Below are positions 8,221 to 16,318 of a stretch of 64,000 nt of DNA, in pieces. The notes beneath the pieces are model-generated. The model was not told the DNA's origin. It saw only the letters and a program-made list of their open reading frames with translations, and ran no database searches. The translations under genes and the position numbers were made by a program. The DNA comes from CAVUAT01 sp963739545 (lineage in GTDB: Bacteria; Actinomycetota; Thermoleophilia; Solirubrobacterales; 70-9). Within the stretch, counting starts at the first letter, position 1. Each line of letters begins with the position of its first letter. The stretch spans positions 682,001 to 746,000 of the forward strand of contig CAVUAT010000011.1 in NCBI GenBank assembly GCA_963739545.1, read 5' to 3'.

Positions 8221-9408
8221 TCAATCATCAACGGCCGGGACCTGCTGTGGCGCGAAGGTGGCGCTCGTCTCGGCGACCGCCGCGGCGTAGATCTCGGGGA
8301 TCGTCGCGCCGTCGGCGAGGGCGCTGAGCGATCGCTGCGCCCCGTTCAGCTCGGGCAGCGAAGGTTCGCCGAGCCCCAACGCGGCCCGCGCGGGGGCCGT
8401 CCAGGCGACCAGTTCGTCGGCAACCTGCCGAGTGGGCACCGTCGCGCGCTTCGCGAAGTCGATCATCTCGCCGCCGAGCCCGTGGCGGATCGCGCGCCAC
8501 AGGTTCTCCTCGATCTCGCGGTCGCCGAGCAGCTCGGTGCGCATACCCTCGTCGTGGTCGAGCGCGCACTGCCCGACGCACGAGGCGATCAGCGCCGCCA
8601 GCTCGAGCGACTCGTCGCCGCGGGTCTGCGCGTCGCAGATCCGAACCTCGACGGTTCCGAACGCGTGATGCGGGCGAACGCTCCACCACAGCTGCGTCGC
8701 CTCGACTATCGCGTCCGTGGACGCGAGCAACTCGACGAAATCCGCGTACTCGGACCAGCCGCCGAACGGGTGGTGCACCCCGCAGCGCGGGAACGTGCGG
8801 GTGAAGATCTCGGTGCGCACCGAGTGCAGGCCGGTCTCGCGGCCGTCGAGGAACGGCGAGTTGGCCGAAATCGCGAGCAGGATGGGCAGCACCTCGCGCA
8901 GGCGGTCGCACACCGCGACGGCGCGGTCGGCGCCCTGGACCCCGACATGCACGTGCAGGCTCCAGGTGTTGTTGCGCTGCACGACCCAGCGCAGCTCCTC
9001 TCGCAGCCGGTTGTAGTGCTCGGTGTCGATGATCCGCTGGTCGAGGTAGTTCGCCCAGGGATGTGTGCCGGTCGAGGCGAGCCCGGCGCCCTTCGAGCCC
9101 GCCAAGGCGAAGAGGCGGCGCCGGCGCTCGAGCTGGCGGGCCGCCGCGTCGGCGAAGGTCTCGCCGCGGCCCGACCGGATCTCGATCTCGGTGTCGATCA
9201 GCTCGCCGCGCACCGCGGCCGCGAGCTCGGGGTCTGACTGCGCCGCCTCGTTCAGCTCGACGAAGCGGTGCTGGAGCTCGAGCGTCTCGGGGTCGACGAT
9301 CGCGAACTCCTCCTCGATCCCGACGGTGAAGTCGGTCGAGGACTCGAAGGTATCTCGGACGCGCTCAAGGTCGAGTCCCGCGTCGGGCGCCTCGGGATCA
9401 GTGGTCAT
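8221..9408 (-). CDS. Glutamate-cysteine ligase type 2 / carboxylate-amine ligase
   Basis: A 395-residue ATP-dependent ligase of the GCS2 (YbdK) family, which joins an amine to the gamma-carboxyl of glutamate. It shows the family opening FTVGIEEEFAIVDPETLEL at about residue 32, then ELIDTEIEIRSGRGETF, NTWSLHVHVGVQGADRAV and HAFGTVEVRICDAQT, which together build the ATP and metal site. The substrate amine is not certain: gamma-glutamylcysteine or another thiol precursor is possible. It ends just before DUF1844 and starts 9 nt after rex, so a redox-linked operon is likely. Confidence 0.87.
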   Translation of the reverse strand: MTTDPEAPDAGLDLERVRDTFESSTDFTVGIEEEFAIVDPETLELQHRFVELNEAAQSDPELAAAVRGELIDTEIEIRSGRGETFADAAARQLERRRRLFALAGSKGAGLASTGTHPWANYLDQRIIDTEHYNRLREELRWVVQRNNTWSLHVHVGVQGADRAVAVCDRLREVLPILLAISANSPFLDGRETGLHSVRTEIFTRTFPRCGVHHPFGGWSEYADFVELLASTDAIVEATQLWWSVRPHHAFGTVEVRICDAQTRGDESLELAALIASCVGQCALDHDEGMRTELLGDREIEENLWRAIRHGLGGEMIDFAKRATVPTRQVADELVAWTAPARAALGLGEPSLPELNGAQRSLSALADGATIPEIYAAAVAETSATFAPQQVPAVDD

Positions 9409-9417
9409 GGGATCTGC

Positions 9418-10107
9418 CTATGCGAGGTAGAAGTAGAGCGCGTAGAGCAGGTCCACGGCGGGGCTCGAGGTGTGGACCGTGACCTCCGGCGGCACCTGAA
9501 GCAGCTGCTCGGAGTAGTTGAAGATGATCTTGACGCCGGACTGCACCAGGCGGTCGGCGACCTCCTGAGCGTTCTCGGCCGGGACCGCGAGCACGCCGAC
9601 GACGACGTCCTCGTCCGTGACGGTGCGCTCGAGCTGGTCGAAGTGGCGAACCGAGAGGCCGCCGACGCTGCGGCCCACGAGTGACTCGTCGACGTCGAAC
9701 ATGGCGACGATGCGGAAGCCGTGGTCGGCGAAGATCTCGGAGCTCGCGATCGCCTGCCCGAGGTTGCCGGCACCGAACAGGGCGATGTTGTGCTGGCCCG
9801 CCGTGCGCAGGATCTTGCGTATCTCTCGCACCAGCGAATCGACGTTGTAGCCGACGCCACGCTTGCCGAACTTGCCGAAGCCCGAGAGGTCGCGGCGGAT
9901 CTGGGTTGAGTTGATGTGCGTGTAGTCCGAGAGCTCCTGCGAGGAGATCGTGTCCTTGCCCATCTTGCGCGCCTGCGTCAGCACCTGGAGGTAGCGCGAG
10001 AGGCGCGCCGCGACCCCGAGCGAAAGGCGCTCGCCCTCAGCGGCAAGCGCGACGCCATCAGGATCGGCTGCCTGCGCGGCGATGCCGGTAGCTGAGTCGT
10101 CGGCCAT
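9418..10107 (-). CDS. rex: Redox-sensing transcriptional repressor Rex
   Basis: A 229-residue homodimeric repressor that binds DNA when the NADH/NAD+ ratio is low. Residues about 25-85 form the winged helix (TISSQELSDYTHINSTQIRR, then DLSGFGKFGKRGVGY). A Rossmann domain follows with FGAGNLGQAIASSEIF, the dinucleotide loop. The C terminus has the swapped helix region (AVDLLYALYFYLA). The start ATG at 10105-10107 overlaps the stop of the glutaredoxin-like gene as ATGA. I looked for a TTGTGA-type Rex operator near the neighbouring starts and did not see one. Confidence 0.95.
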   Translation of the reverse strand: MADDSATGIAAQAADPDGVALAAEGERLSLGVAARLSRYLQVLTQARKMGKDTISSQELSDYTHINSTQIRRDLSGFGKFGKRGVGYNVDSLVREIRKILRTAGQHNIALFGAGNLGQAIASSEIFADHGFRIVAMFDVDESLVGRSVGGLSVRHFDQLERTVTDEDVVVGVLAVPAENAQEVADRLVQSGVKIIFNYSEQLLQVPPEVTVHTSSPAVDLLYALYFYLA

Positions 10108-10391
10108 CAGGCAAAGGTAGCGAGCTTGGCCGCCACCGCGCCTGTGTCCAGACCCAGCTCGCAGACCTCGACCCCCTCGACCTCGATCACCGGGATCCGC
10201 TCGAGGTGGCGGCGCAGGAGCTCGTCGTCGGAGTCGATGTCGATCTCCTCGAGGACGAACAGCGAGCCCTCGCGGCGAAGCGCCTCCAATCCGGAGCGAG
10301 CCTCGTCGCAGAGGTGGCAGTCAGGACGCGCGTAGAGCCGTACGGTTGGAAGTCCAACACTCCTGATCGCGCTTTCGTCGGCGCGCCCCAT
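10107..10391 (-). CDS. Glutaredoxin-like protein (DUF836 type)
   Basis: Ninety-four residues with a thioredoxin fold: RLYARPDCHLCDEA places a CxxC pair (CHLC) after the first strand, followed by ERIPVIEVEGVEV with the conserved cis-Pro. This matches the DUF836/glutaredoxin-like family. The start is taken as the ATG at 10389-10391 (MGRADESA); the open frame upstream is antisense-like and overlaps tsaD. It lies between tsaD and rex with a 5-nt gap and an ATGA overlap, so it belongs to the t6A-rex transcription unit. Confidence 0.8.
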   Translation of the reverse strand: MGRADESAIRSVGLPTVRLYARPDCHLCDEARSGLEALRREGSLFVLEEIDIDSDDELLRRHLERIPVIEVEGVEVCELGLDTGAVAAKLATFA

Positions 10392-10396
10392 CACTA

Positions 10397-11413
10397 TCAG
10401 GCCAGGCGCGCCGACTTCGCGCTCGCATCGAAGCCCAGATAGTCGGGATAGGGAATCGGGTCGGTGAAGCGCGCCGCGGAGGCGATCATCGCCGCGTTGT
10501 CGGTGCAGAGCTCGATCGGGACGAGCTTCAGCTCCACCCCGCGCTGGTCGCATAGCTCTCCCGCGCGCTCGCGCAGCGCCGCGTTGGCCGCGACGCCGCC
10601 CCCGAGCGCGAGCGCCTTCCACTCCCCGCCCTTGAGCGCGCGCTCGAGCTTTGCCGCCAGCTGGCCCACGATCGCGGCCTGGTAGGAGGCGGCGAGGTCC
10701 GCACGAGCCTCGCGCGTCCGCCCCTCGCCGAGTTCGCGCACCTTGTAGACGAGCGCGGTCTTCAGCCCGCTGAAGGAGAAGTCCAGGCCCGGGTCGCGCG
10801 TCATCGCCACTGGGAACGAGAACGCATCCGGGTTCCCCGACTCGGCCTCGCGCTGGATCGCCGGCCCGCCCGGGTAGCCGAGGCCGAGCAGGCGGGCGCC
10901 CTTGTCGAAGGCCTCGCCGGCGGCATCGTCGAGCGTGCTGCCGAGCACCTCGAAGCGCTCGGGCTCGCGCACCCCGGCCAGCAGCGTGTGGCCACCGCTG
11001 GCGATCAGGCACATGAATGGCGGCTCGATCGGGTCGGGCTCCAGGAAGTTGGCGGCGACGTGACCGTGAAGGTGGTCGACCGCGATCAGCGGCAGCCGCC
11101 GGGCCGCGGCCAGCGCCTTCGCCGTGCTGACGCCGACGAGCAGCGCGCCGATGAGGCCCGGTCCCTGGGTAACCGCGACGGCGTCCAGGTCGGCGAGGTC
11201 CACCCCGGCCCCCCGCAGGGCGCCGTCCACCACCGAGTTGACGAGCTCCAGGTGGTGGCGCGAGGCGACCTCGGGCACCACGCCGCCGTAGCGCTCGTGA
11301 AACGCGGCCTGCGAGGAGACGACGCTCGAAAGGACCCTTGCCCCGTCGGTGACAGCGGCGCAGGTGTCGTCGCAGGAGGTCTCGATGGCGAGCAGCCGCG
11401 TGGGCGCGCTCAC
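10397..11413 (-). CDS. tsaD: tRNA threonylcarbamoyladenosine transferase TsaD
   Basis: A 338-residue ASKHA-fold enzyme that transfers threonylcarbamoyl from its adenylate to A37 of ANN-decoding tRNAs. It opens with LLAIETSCDDTCAAV and shows RYGGVVPEVASRHHLE. The metal-binding histidines are in VDHLHGHVAANF, and the C-terminal nucleotide loop is TDNAAMIASAA. The GTG start at 11411-11413 lies 9 nt after rimI. With tsaB and tsaE nearby it forms the TsaBDE complex; the TsaC/Sua5 enzyme is not in this window. Confidence 0.96.
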   Translation of the reverse strand: MSAPTRLLAIETSCDDTCAAVTDGARVLSSVVSSQAAFHERYGGVVPEVASRHHLELVNSVVDGALRGAGVDLADLDAVAVTQGPGLIGALLVGVSTAKALAAARRLPLIAVDHLHGHVAANFLEPDPIEPPFMCLIASGGHTLLAGVREPERFEVLGSTLDDAAGEAFDKGARLLGLGYPGGPAIQREAESGNPDAFSFPVAMTRDPGLDFSFSGLKTALVYKVRELGEGRTREARADLAASYQAAIVGQLAAKLERALKGGEWKALALGGGVAANAALRERAGELCDQRGVELKLVPIELCTDNAAMIASAARFTDPIPYPDYLGFDASAKSARLA

Positions 11414-11422
11414 GACTTAGGA

Positions 11423-11923
11423 CTAGGCAACGCGCTGGCGCTCGCGGTCGCGCGCGCCCGCCAGCCACATGATCAGGGCGTCCTCACCGTTGTCGTGGTA
11501 GTAGCGGCGGCGGCGGCCGGCCGAGCGGAAGCCGAAGCCCTCGTACATCGCGATCGCCGCCATGTTCGAGATCCGCACCTCGAGGGTGTATCGCGCGCCG
11601 GAGCCCGCCTCGCCGAACAGGCGCTCGATCAGGTCGGTGGCAACCCCGCGGCGCCGGTGCTCCGGGGCGATCGCGACGTTCATCAGGTGCCAGACGCGGT
11701 CGTAGCGCGCGCAGACGAGGTATCCCACGAGTCCGTTCTCATCCTCGGCGGCGAGGCAGATGCCGTCGGGCTTCGAGAGCTCGAGCACGAACATCGCAAG
11801 CGACCACGGCGTCGGAAATGACCGGCGCTCGATCGAGATCACCGACGGCAGGTCGCCGTAGGCGAGCCTGCGGATCGTCAGCCCCTCGGCTCCCGCTACC
11901 GCTGTCTCAGTTGTCTCGCTCAA
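11423..11923 (-). CDS. rimI: GNAT acetyltransferase RimI
   Basis: A 166-residue N-acetyltransferase that modifies the N terminus of ribosomal protein S18. The acetyl-CoA loop is RRRGVATDLIERL (R-x-x-G-x-A), preceded by HLMNVAIAPEHR and followed by EVRISNMAAIAMYEGFGF, the usual GNAT core. Translation probably begins at the TTG at 11921-11923, overlapping the end of tsaB by 17 nt. The fixed order tsaB-rimI-tsaD is a common bacterial arrangement. Confidence 0.9.
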   Translation of the reverse strand: MSETTETAVAGAEGLTIRRLAYGDLPSVISIERRSFPTPWSLAMFVLELSKPDGICLAAEDENGLVGYLVCARYDRVWHLMNVAIAPEHRRRGVATDLIERLFGEAGSGARYTLEVRISNMAAIAMYEGFGFRSAGRRRRYYHDNGEDALIMWLAGARDRERQRVA

Positions 11924-12608
11924 GCCATCGCTCCGCGTCGGGGGCCCTCAGGTACACCGGCTCGATTTCCTCGGGTGCCTTCGGCTCGGCCCCCTCACCC
12001 AGCGCACAGACGTGGCGCGCCGCGACGCGATGTACCTCGCCGTCGGGGGCCGCCACCATGGCTCCAGCGGCCTCGAGCTGCTCCCGGAATCGTAGCGAGC
12101 CGTCCCCCGCCGACGAGAGGCTTTCGCCGCGGTTGGCGATACGCGCTGCGAGCTCCTGGGGCGATGCGACGAACGGCTCCCAGATCTCGGCCCCATCTGG
12201 TCCGTAGAGAGCGGCGAACGCCTGCCCGCGGCGGGCGTCGAGGACAGGGAGCGAGGCTCGGGAAGCCTCCGGGTCCGCTTCGCGGATGCCTGCTGCCAGC
12301 GCGGCCAGCGAGACAACGCCGGCGATCGGCAGGCTGCGAGCTTGTGCCAGGGCGCGCGCGGTCGAGATCCCGATCCTCAGCCCGGTATAGGAGCCGGGCC
12401 CGACCCCGACCGCGATGAGGCCGACGTGGGGCCAACCCCCGAGCGCATCGACCGCGGCCTCGGCCTCGGCCAGGAGCAGCTCGGAATGGCGAGGCCGGCC
12501 GCTCTGCGCATCCGGCCTGTGGCTCACCTCGGCCGCGACTTCGCCGCCGGCGCTCGACGCGACGGCGACGAACGGTGTCGAGCTGTCGATCCCGAGCACC
12601 CCGGTCAT
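11907..12608 (-). CDS. tsaB: tRNA threonylcarbamoyladenosine biosynthesis protein TsaB
   Basis: About 233 residues, an ASKHA-fold partner needed to activate TsaD in t6A synthesis. The N terminus VLGIDSSTPFVAVASS is the phosphate-1 loop, and VGVGPGSYTGLRIGISTARA is the family signature. The rest is less conserved, as usual for TsaB. I start it at the ATG at 12606-12608 (MTGVLGID) because the first beta strand begins there; the longer frame to 12644 adds unrelated residues. It is divergent from the lipoprotein gene at 12668. Confidence 0.93.
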   Translation of the reverse strand: MTGVLGIDSSTPFVAVASSAGGEVAAEVSHRPDAQSGRPRHSELLLAEAEAAVDALGGWPHVGLIAVGVGPGSYTGLRIGISTARALAQARSLPIAGVVSLAALAAGIREADPEASRASLPVLDARRGQAFAALYGPDGAEIWEPFVASPQELAARIANRGESLSSAGDGSLRFREQLEAAGAMVAAPDGEVHRVAARHVCALGEGAEPKAPEEIEPVYLRAPDAERWLERDN

Positions 12609-12667
12609 CCGGCCTCCGCCCGCACTAGGCTGCGGCCTCCACAAAGCTCGAATAAGGGAGAAAGAAC

Positions 12668-12994
12668 ATGGATCCGGAGTCCAGCAGGTTCGCGCTCTTC
12701 ACTCGCCGCGCCCGCTCGACGGCCGTCGTGCTGGCGATCGGTGCCATCGGCGTCGGCTTCAGCGCCTGCGGCGACGATGAGGAGAACAACATCAACGACC
12801 AGATCGACGAGGCCCAGGAGCAGCTCGGCACCGCGCTCGACGAAGTCGACACCGAGGAGCTCAAGCAGCAGGCCGAGGACGCCCAGGAGGAGATCGAGTC
12901 AGCGCTCAGCGACGTCGACACCGAGGAGCTGCAGCAGCAGGCCGAGGAGGCACAGAAGCAGCTCGAGGAGCTCCAGCAGCAAAACGGCAACTAG
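12668..12994 (+). CDS. Small coiled-coil lipoprotein with a duplicated 23-residue block
   Basis: 108 residues. A basic N terminus (TRRARS) and a hydrophobic segment VVLAIGAIGVGFSAC end in a lipobox-like FSAC, so export and lipidation at the Cys near residue 36 are likely. The mature part is almost entirely acidic, Gln-rich helix. It holds two copies of a 23-residue block starting VDTEEL (about residues 60-82 and 83-105), also visible at DNA level with a 69-bp period. The RBS AGGGAGA lies a few nt before the ATG. It runs opposite to, and between, tsaB and tsaE. I do not recognise a family; a cell-envelope spacer or periplasmic coiled coil is a guess. Confidence 0.72.
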   Translation: MDPESSRFALFTRRARSTAVVLAIGAIGVGFSACGDDEENNINDQIDEAQEQLGTALDEVDTEELKQQAEDAQEEIESALSDVDTEELQQQAEEAQKQLEELQQQNGN

Positions 12995-13001
12995 AGACAC
13001 A

Positions 13002-13043
13002 AATCGGGCGGGCTACCGCATCAATCGGACGGGCTACCTGGTC
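13002..13043. repeat. Two-copy 21-bp tandem direct repeat
   Basis: Two adjacent 21-bp units, 13002-13022 and 13023-13043, both beginning AATCGG and sharing CGGGCTACC; about 17 of 21 positions match. A partial CGGGCTAC recurs at 13083-13090. They lie in the short convergent gap between the lipoprotein gene and tsaE. No function is evident. Confidence 0.5.
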
Positions 13044-13071
13044 CCGCGGATGGCGCGAATGCGCGAGCGTC

Positions 13072-13087
13072 GCCCGCCCTCGCGGGC
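13072..13087. terminator. Hairpin between convergent genes
   Basis: GCCCGC, loop CCTC, GCGGGC: a 6-bp GC stem ending at the tsaE stop codon. It lies between the convergent lipoprotein and tsaE genes, so it could end transcription from both sides. There is no clear T-tract. Confidence 0.4.
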
Positions 13088-13491
13088 TACGTGAGGGTCA
13101 CGTCACGGTTGTCGCCGCCCGCGTGGCGGATCTCGATGCGGCGGGTGACCCGTTCGATCGCGGGCTCACCCGCCGCAGGCCACTCGACGAACGCGACGGT
13201 GGCCGCGTCGATGTAGTCGTCGAGCAGCGCAGGGTCCTCGGCGCCGACGTCCTCCAGCCGGTAGAGGTCGAGGTGCGAGACGGGGATGCGTCCCGCGTAG
13301 CGCTGGCCGATCGTGAATGTGGGCGAGGTGACCCGGTTTGTGACGCCGAGCGCCCGGCAGGCCCCGCGGACGAGCGTGGTCTTGCCAGCGCCGACCTCGC
13401 CGCTGACGAGGACCACGTCGCCCGGCCCGAGCTCGGCGCCGATGCGCTCGCCGATGGCCTCGGTCTCCTCAGGGCTGCGCGTGTGTTCCAT
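13087..13491 (-). CDS. tsaE: tRNA threonylcarbamoyladenosine biosynthesis ATPase TsaE
   Basis: A 134-residue P-loop ATPase that works with TsaB and TsaD in t6A synthesis. The Walker A loop is SGEVGAGKTTLVRGA at about residue 30. TSPTFTIGQRY and SHLDLYRLEDV are the typical switch and Walker B segments, and VAFVEWP is also conserved. It starts 34 nt after the stop of the metallo-beta-lactamase-fold gene and is separated from tsaB by the opposed lipoprotein gene. Confidence 0.94.
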   Translation of the reverse strand: MEHTRSPEETEAIGERIGAELGPGDVVLVSGEVGAGKTTLVRGACRALGVTNRVTSPTFTIGQRYAGRIPVSHLDLYRLEDVGAEDPALLDDYIDAATVAFVEWPAAGEPAIERVTRRIEIRHAGGDNRDVTLT

Positions 13492-13525
13492 GATCGCGCG
13501 GATGCTAGGCGTCGGCCAGGAACGC

Positions 13526-14452
13526 CTACCGATCGCTCCGCGACAGCGCCGCCACGCGCGCGGCGCCGCTGACCGACCCGACCTCGGCCGGGACCTCGCC
13601 CAGCCTGACGGAGCCGATCATCTCCATCCCCTCGCCGAGGGGCTCGAAGAAGTTGTCGTAGTGGGTCGGAACCACGACCGCGGGATCGAGGCGCGGCAGG
13701 ATCCGCTTCCAGTAGTCGTCGGTGAAGTTCCGCCCGGCGACCCCCGCGAGGAAGACGTCGACCCCGCGGTGGCGGACGGCGTCGTCGATCAGGTTGGCGC
13801 TGCCCTGGTGGTAGAGGGTCGTTCCGCCGACGGCGATGTGGATACCCCAGACCCGGCCGCAGCGGTACGCCGCCGGCGACAGCCCGTCGAGGTGCTCGCA
13901 GGTCAGCGCGCCCGCGTAGGGCACCGCGAGCCCGAGCAGCAGCTTCGAGTGCAGGCTCGGGATGAAGCTGACCTCGAAGGGGCCGAGCTCGTAAACGCGG
14001 TACGGCTGGACCTCGACCGCCTGGGCCTCCAGCCCGTGCAGCGCCATCAGGCGCACCAGCGAGTCCGACCCGTAGGCCGCGCAGCCGAAGCGCTTCACCA
14101 CCGCCGGTGCGTCGACGGCGTGGTCGAAGTGCGTGTGGCCGACGAGCACCGCAGCGACATCGCCGCCCGGTGCCGGCAGGAAGCGCTCGTTCGCAGCGGG
14201 GTCCGGCAGGGCCGTGCGCCTGCGGAGCACGCTGCTGAGCGGCACCCGCGAGACATAGGGATCGATGTAGATCGAGGTCCCCTCGTAGCTCAGCCGATAG
14301 CCCGAGACGCCGAGCCACTCGACCTCGAGCCCGGCGGGCAGCCCGAGGTCAGTGGTCTCGATCTCGCGCAGCGTCTGGGCTGCGTCGCGCTCCTCGCCGG
14401 CGCGGTTGAGCCGCGAGCGCAGCAGGTCCGCCGCGTGGCCAGCCGGACCCAC
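13526..14452 (-). CDS. Metallo-beta-lactamase-fold hydrolase
   Basis: About 308 residues. VLVGHTHFDHAVDAP is the HxHxDH metal motif, preceded by EWLGVSGYRLSYEGTSIYID and followed by VVVPTHYDNF near the C terminus, which fits the UlaG-like branch of the superfamily. There is no signal peptide. The substrate is unknown. I start it at the GTG at 14450-14452, 4 nt after the uracil-DNA glycosylase stop; the longer frame to 14509 would overlap that gene by about 50 nt. Confidence 0.78.
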   Translation of the reverse strand: MGPAGHAADLLRSRLNRAGEERDAAQTLREIETTDLGLPAGLEVEWLGVSGYRLSYEGTSIYIDPYVSRVPLSSVLRRRTALPDPAANERFLPAPGGDVAAVLVGHTHFDHAVDAPAVVKRFGCAAYGSDSLVRLMALHGLEAQAVEVQPYRVYELGPFEVSFIPSLHSKLLLGLAVPYAGALTCEHLDGLSPAAYRCGRVWGIHIAVGGTTLYHQGSANLIDDAVRHRGVDVFLAGVAGRNFTDDYWKRILPRLDPAVVVPTHYDNFFEPLGEGMEMIGSVRLGEVPAEVGSVSGAARVAALSRSDR

Positions 14453-14456
14453 CGCC

Positions 14457-15131
14457 TCAGCCTCCGAAGATGTCGAGCTGGTCGGCGCTCGGCTCGGGCG
14501 CGGCGGCATCGGCGGGCTCGTCCGCGATCCCGGGCGGCCGCTCGGGCTGGGGGCGCGCCATCAGCTCCGGGATCAGGCGGAAGTCCTCGCGAAGCTGATC
14601 CGCCGTGCCGGTCGCCCGCAGGCCGGCGGCCGGGTGGAAGAGCGGCAGCACATAGAGCGAGCGGCCGCCGATCACGTGCTCCTGCGGCGTGCCGCGGACC
14701 TTGGTGATCCCGGTCGGGTTCGCGGTCAGCAGCTTCGTCGCGAAGTTGCCGAGGGTCGCGATCACCTTCGGCTCGATCAGGTCGATCTTCTGGTCTAGCC
14801 ACGGCCGGCAAGCTTCGATCTCCTCGGGTTCGGGGTCGCGGTTCCCCGGCGGCCGGCAGAGGAGAACGTTGTTGATGAAGACGTCGTCACGGGACATGTC
14901 GATGCTCGCGAGCAGCTCTCCAAGGAACTTGCCCGCCCTCCCGACGAACGGCAGGCCCGTCCGGTCCTCCTCGGCGCCCGGGGCCTCGCCGACGAACATC
15001 AGGTCCGCGTCGGAGTTGCCCGCGCCGAACACGACCTTGGTCCGCGAATCCGAGAGCGGGCACTTCACGCAGACCGAGGCCTTCTTGTAGACCTCGACCA
15101 GGCGCTGGCGGCGCGCGGCGGCGTCAGCCAC
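14457..15131 (-). CDS. Type-4 (iron-sulfur) uracil-DNA glycosylase
   Basis: A 224-residue base-excision enzyme that removes uracil from DNA. Four cysteines that would hold the 4Fe-4S cluster are visible: C21 and C24 (VCVKCP), C92 (LCRPPGNRDP) and C108 (ACRPW). Motif A is FVGEAPGAEEDRTGLPFVG and motif B is LPLFHPAAGLR. The C terminus is acidic and Ala/Pro-rich. The GTG start at 15129-15131 overlaps the fmdB-like gene by 8 nt, so the two are cotranscribed. Confidence 0.93.
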   Translation of the reverse strand: MADAAARRQRLVEVYKKASVCVKCPLSDSRTKVVFGAGNSDADLMFVGEAPGAEEDRTGLPFVGRAGKFLGELLASIDMSRDDVFINNVLLCRPPGNRDPEPEEIEACRPWLDQKIDLIEPKVIATLGNFATKLLTANPTGITKVRGTPQEHVIGGRSLYVLPLFHPAAGLRATGTADQLREDFRLIPELMARPQPERPPGIADEPADAAAPEPSADQLDIFGG

Positions 15132-15408
15132 CTGGGCCGTTCCGTGCGCGCTTCTCCTTCGCGCGCTGCTTCGAGAAGCGCTCCATCGCCCCGCCGCGGT
15201 CGGTCCCCCGCTTGTCCTCCAAGCGGCGCTTCTGGCTGGTCGTGAGCTGCCGGCTGGTCGGCGCGTAGCTGTTCGACATCAGGCGCTCGGGGTCCGCGGC
15301 GCCGCACTCCGGGCAGGCCACATCGCCTTCGGCGAGGCCGACGTGCGGGCCCACCAGCTCCTCGAAGCGGTGGCCGCAGCTCCGGCATGAGAACTCGTAC
15401 AGCGGCAC
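15124..15408 (-). CDS. FmdB-family zinc ribbon protein
   Basis: Ninety-four residues. The N terminus MPLYEFSCRSCGHRFEEL and CPECGAADPERLMSNSY form a zinc ribbon with two CxxC pairs, as in the FmdB/CxxC_CXXC_SSSS regulators. The C-terminal half is highly basic (SQKRRLEDKR; RFSKQRAKEKRARN), suggesting nucleic-acid contact. The start is GTG at 15406-15408. Its precise role is unknown; it leads the short operon with the uracil-DNA glycosylase. Confidence 0.85.
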   Translation of the reverse strand: MPLYEFSCRSCGHRFEELVGPHVGLAEGDVACPECGAADPERLMSNSYAPTSRQLTTSQKRRLEDKRGTDRGGAMERFSKQRAKEKRARNGPGG

Positions 15409-15439
15409 GCCCTGATCGTAGTCCGCGCCGGGCCGCGCC

Positions 15440-15445
15440 TATAAT
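15440..15445 (+). promoter_or_regulatory. Candidate -10 element for the pantothenate operon
   Basis: A perfect TATAAT in an otherwise very GC-rich gap, 79 nt upstream of the first pan-operon ATG. No good -35 box lies at the right distance. CTCCTCGAGGAG at 15462-15473, a 12-bp palindrome, falls in the predicted leader. Confidence 0.35.
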
Positions 15446-15523
15446 TCCGGCCAAGGCCGCGACTCCTCGAGGAGCGCGGACCTGGCAGACCACACTCCCA
15501 CACACAGCCGTCTGGTATCTCCG

Positions 15524-16318
15524 ATGCGGGAACTGGAACGGGAACTCGTCCCCACTCCGACCACCCTGGCGCCGATCGTTGTCATCGGGCGCGGACGCGT
15601 GGGCGGAAGCCTCGCCGCCGCCGCGCAGGCAGCCGGGCTGCCCGTGCGGCTCGCCGCGACCGCCGACGCGACCGAGGCCGCGGCCGGCGCGAGCGCGGTC
15701 CTGCTGTGCGTCCCAGACGACGCGATTGGCGAGGCCTGCGAGGCGGTCGCCGCAGCCGACCCCGCACCCGAGCTGGTCGCACACGTCAGCGGCGCGACCA
15801 CGCTCGACGCACTCGGCGCCGCGCGCGCGAACGGGTCGCTGCTCTTCTCGCTGCATCCGCTTCAGACCTTCCCGCACGGCGCCACCTCGGTCGCCGGAGT
15901 GCCGGCGGCCATCGCGGGCAGCGACGAGGGCGCCGAGCGGTTCGCCGCGGCCCTCGCAGAGGCGCTCGACATGCGGCCGTTCGCGGTGCCCGAGGAGCGC
16001 CGGGCCGCCTACCACGCCGCAGCGTGCATCGCCTCTAACTTCCTAGTCGCGCTCGAGGAATCGGCTGCCGGCCTGCTTGACGCCACGGGGGTCGAGGACG
16101 CGCGCGAGCTGCTCGCGCCTCTCGTGGTGCGCACGGCCTTCAACTGGGCCGAGCAGGGCGGCGAAGCCCTAACGGGCCCGATCGCACGCGGTGACGCCGC
16201 GACGATCGAGCGCCACCGCGCGGCACTCGCCGAGTCTGCCCCCGAGCTGATCCCGCTCTACGAGGCGCTTGCCGAGCGAACCGAGGCGCTGGCCTCCGAG
16301 CAGGTGGCGGCACCGTGA
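15524..16318 (+). CDS. Rossmann-DUF2520 protein, probable ketopantoate reductase (PanG-like)
   Basis: A 264-residue NAD(P)-binding protein. Residues 17-130 are a Rossmann fold (PIVVIGRGRVGGSLAAAAQ; VLLCVPDDAIGEACEAV; FSLHPLQTFP). The C-terminal half is the helical DUF2520 dehydrogenase domain (AYHAAACIASNFLVALEE; TGPIARGDAATIERH). Proteins of this layout include PanG, an alternative ketopantoate reductase. Here it overlaps panC by 4 nt and leads a panC-panB operon that has no classical panE, which supports that role. The assignment is by family and context, not by a substrate residue. Confidence 0.8.
   Translation: MRELERELVPTPTTLAPIVVIGRGRVGGSLAAAAQAAGLPVRLAATADATEAAAGASAVLLCVPDDAIGEACEAVAAADPAPELVAHVSGATTLDALGAARANGSLLFSLHPLQTFPHGATSVAGVPAAIAGSDEGAERFAAALAEALDMRPFAVPEERRAAYHAAACIASNFLVALEESAAGLLDATGVEDARELLAPLVVRTAFNWAEQGGEALTGPIARGDAATIERHRAALAESAPELIPLYEALAERTEALASEQVAAP

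Noticed and set aside
9400..10420. Search for a Rex operator near rex and its neighbours
   Set aside because: No TTGTGA...TCACAA palindrome was found in the short gaps, so no regulatory site is claimed.
10107..11468. A 453-codon minus-strand frame ending in the glutaredoxin-like protein
   Set aside because: Only the last 94 codons are real. The rest overlaps tsaD in another frame and is low-complexity Arg/Gly/Ala.
13002..13043. The two 21-bp repeats considered as a CRISPR or cassette relative
   Set aside because: Only two adjacent units without spacers, and no similarity to the mini-ORF cassette. Treated as a simple tandem repeat.
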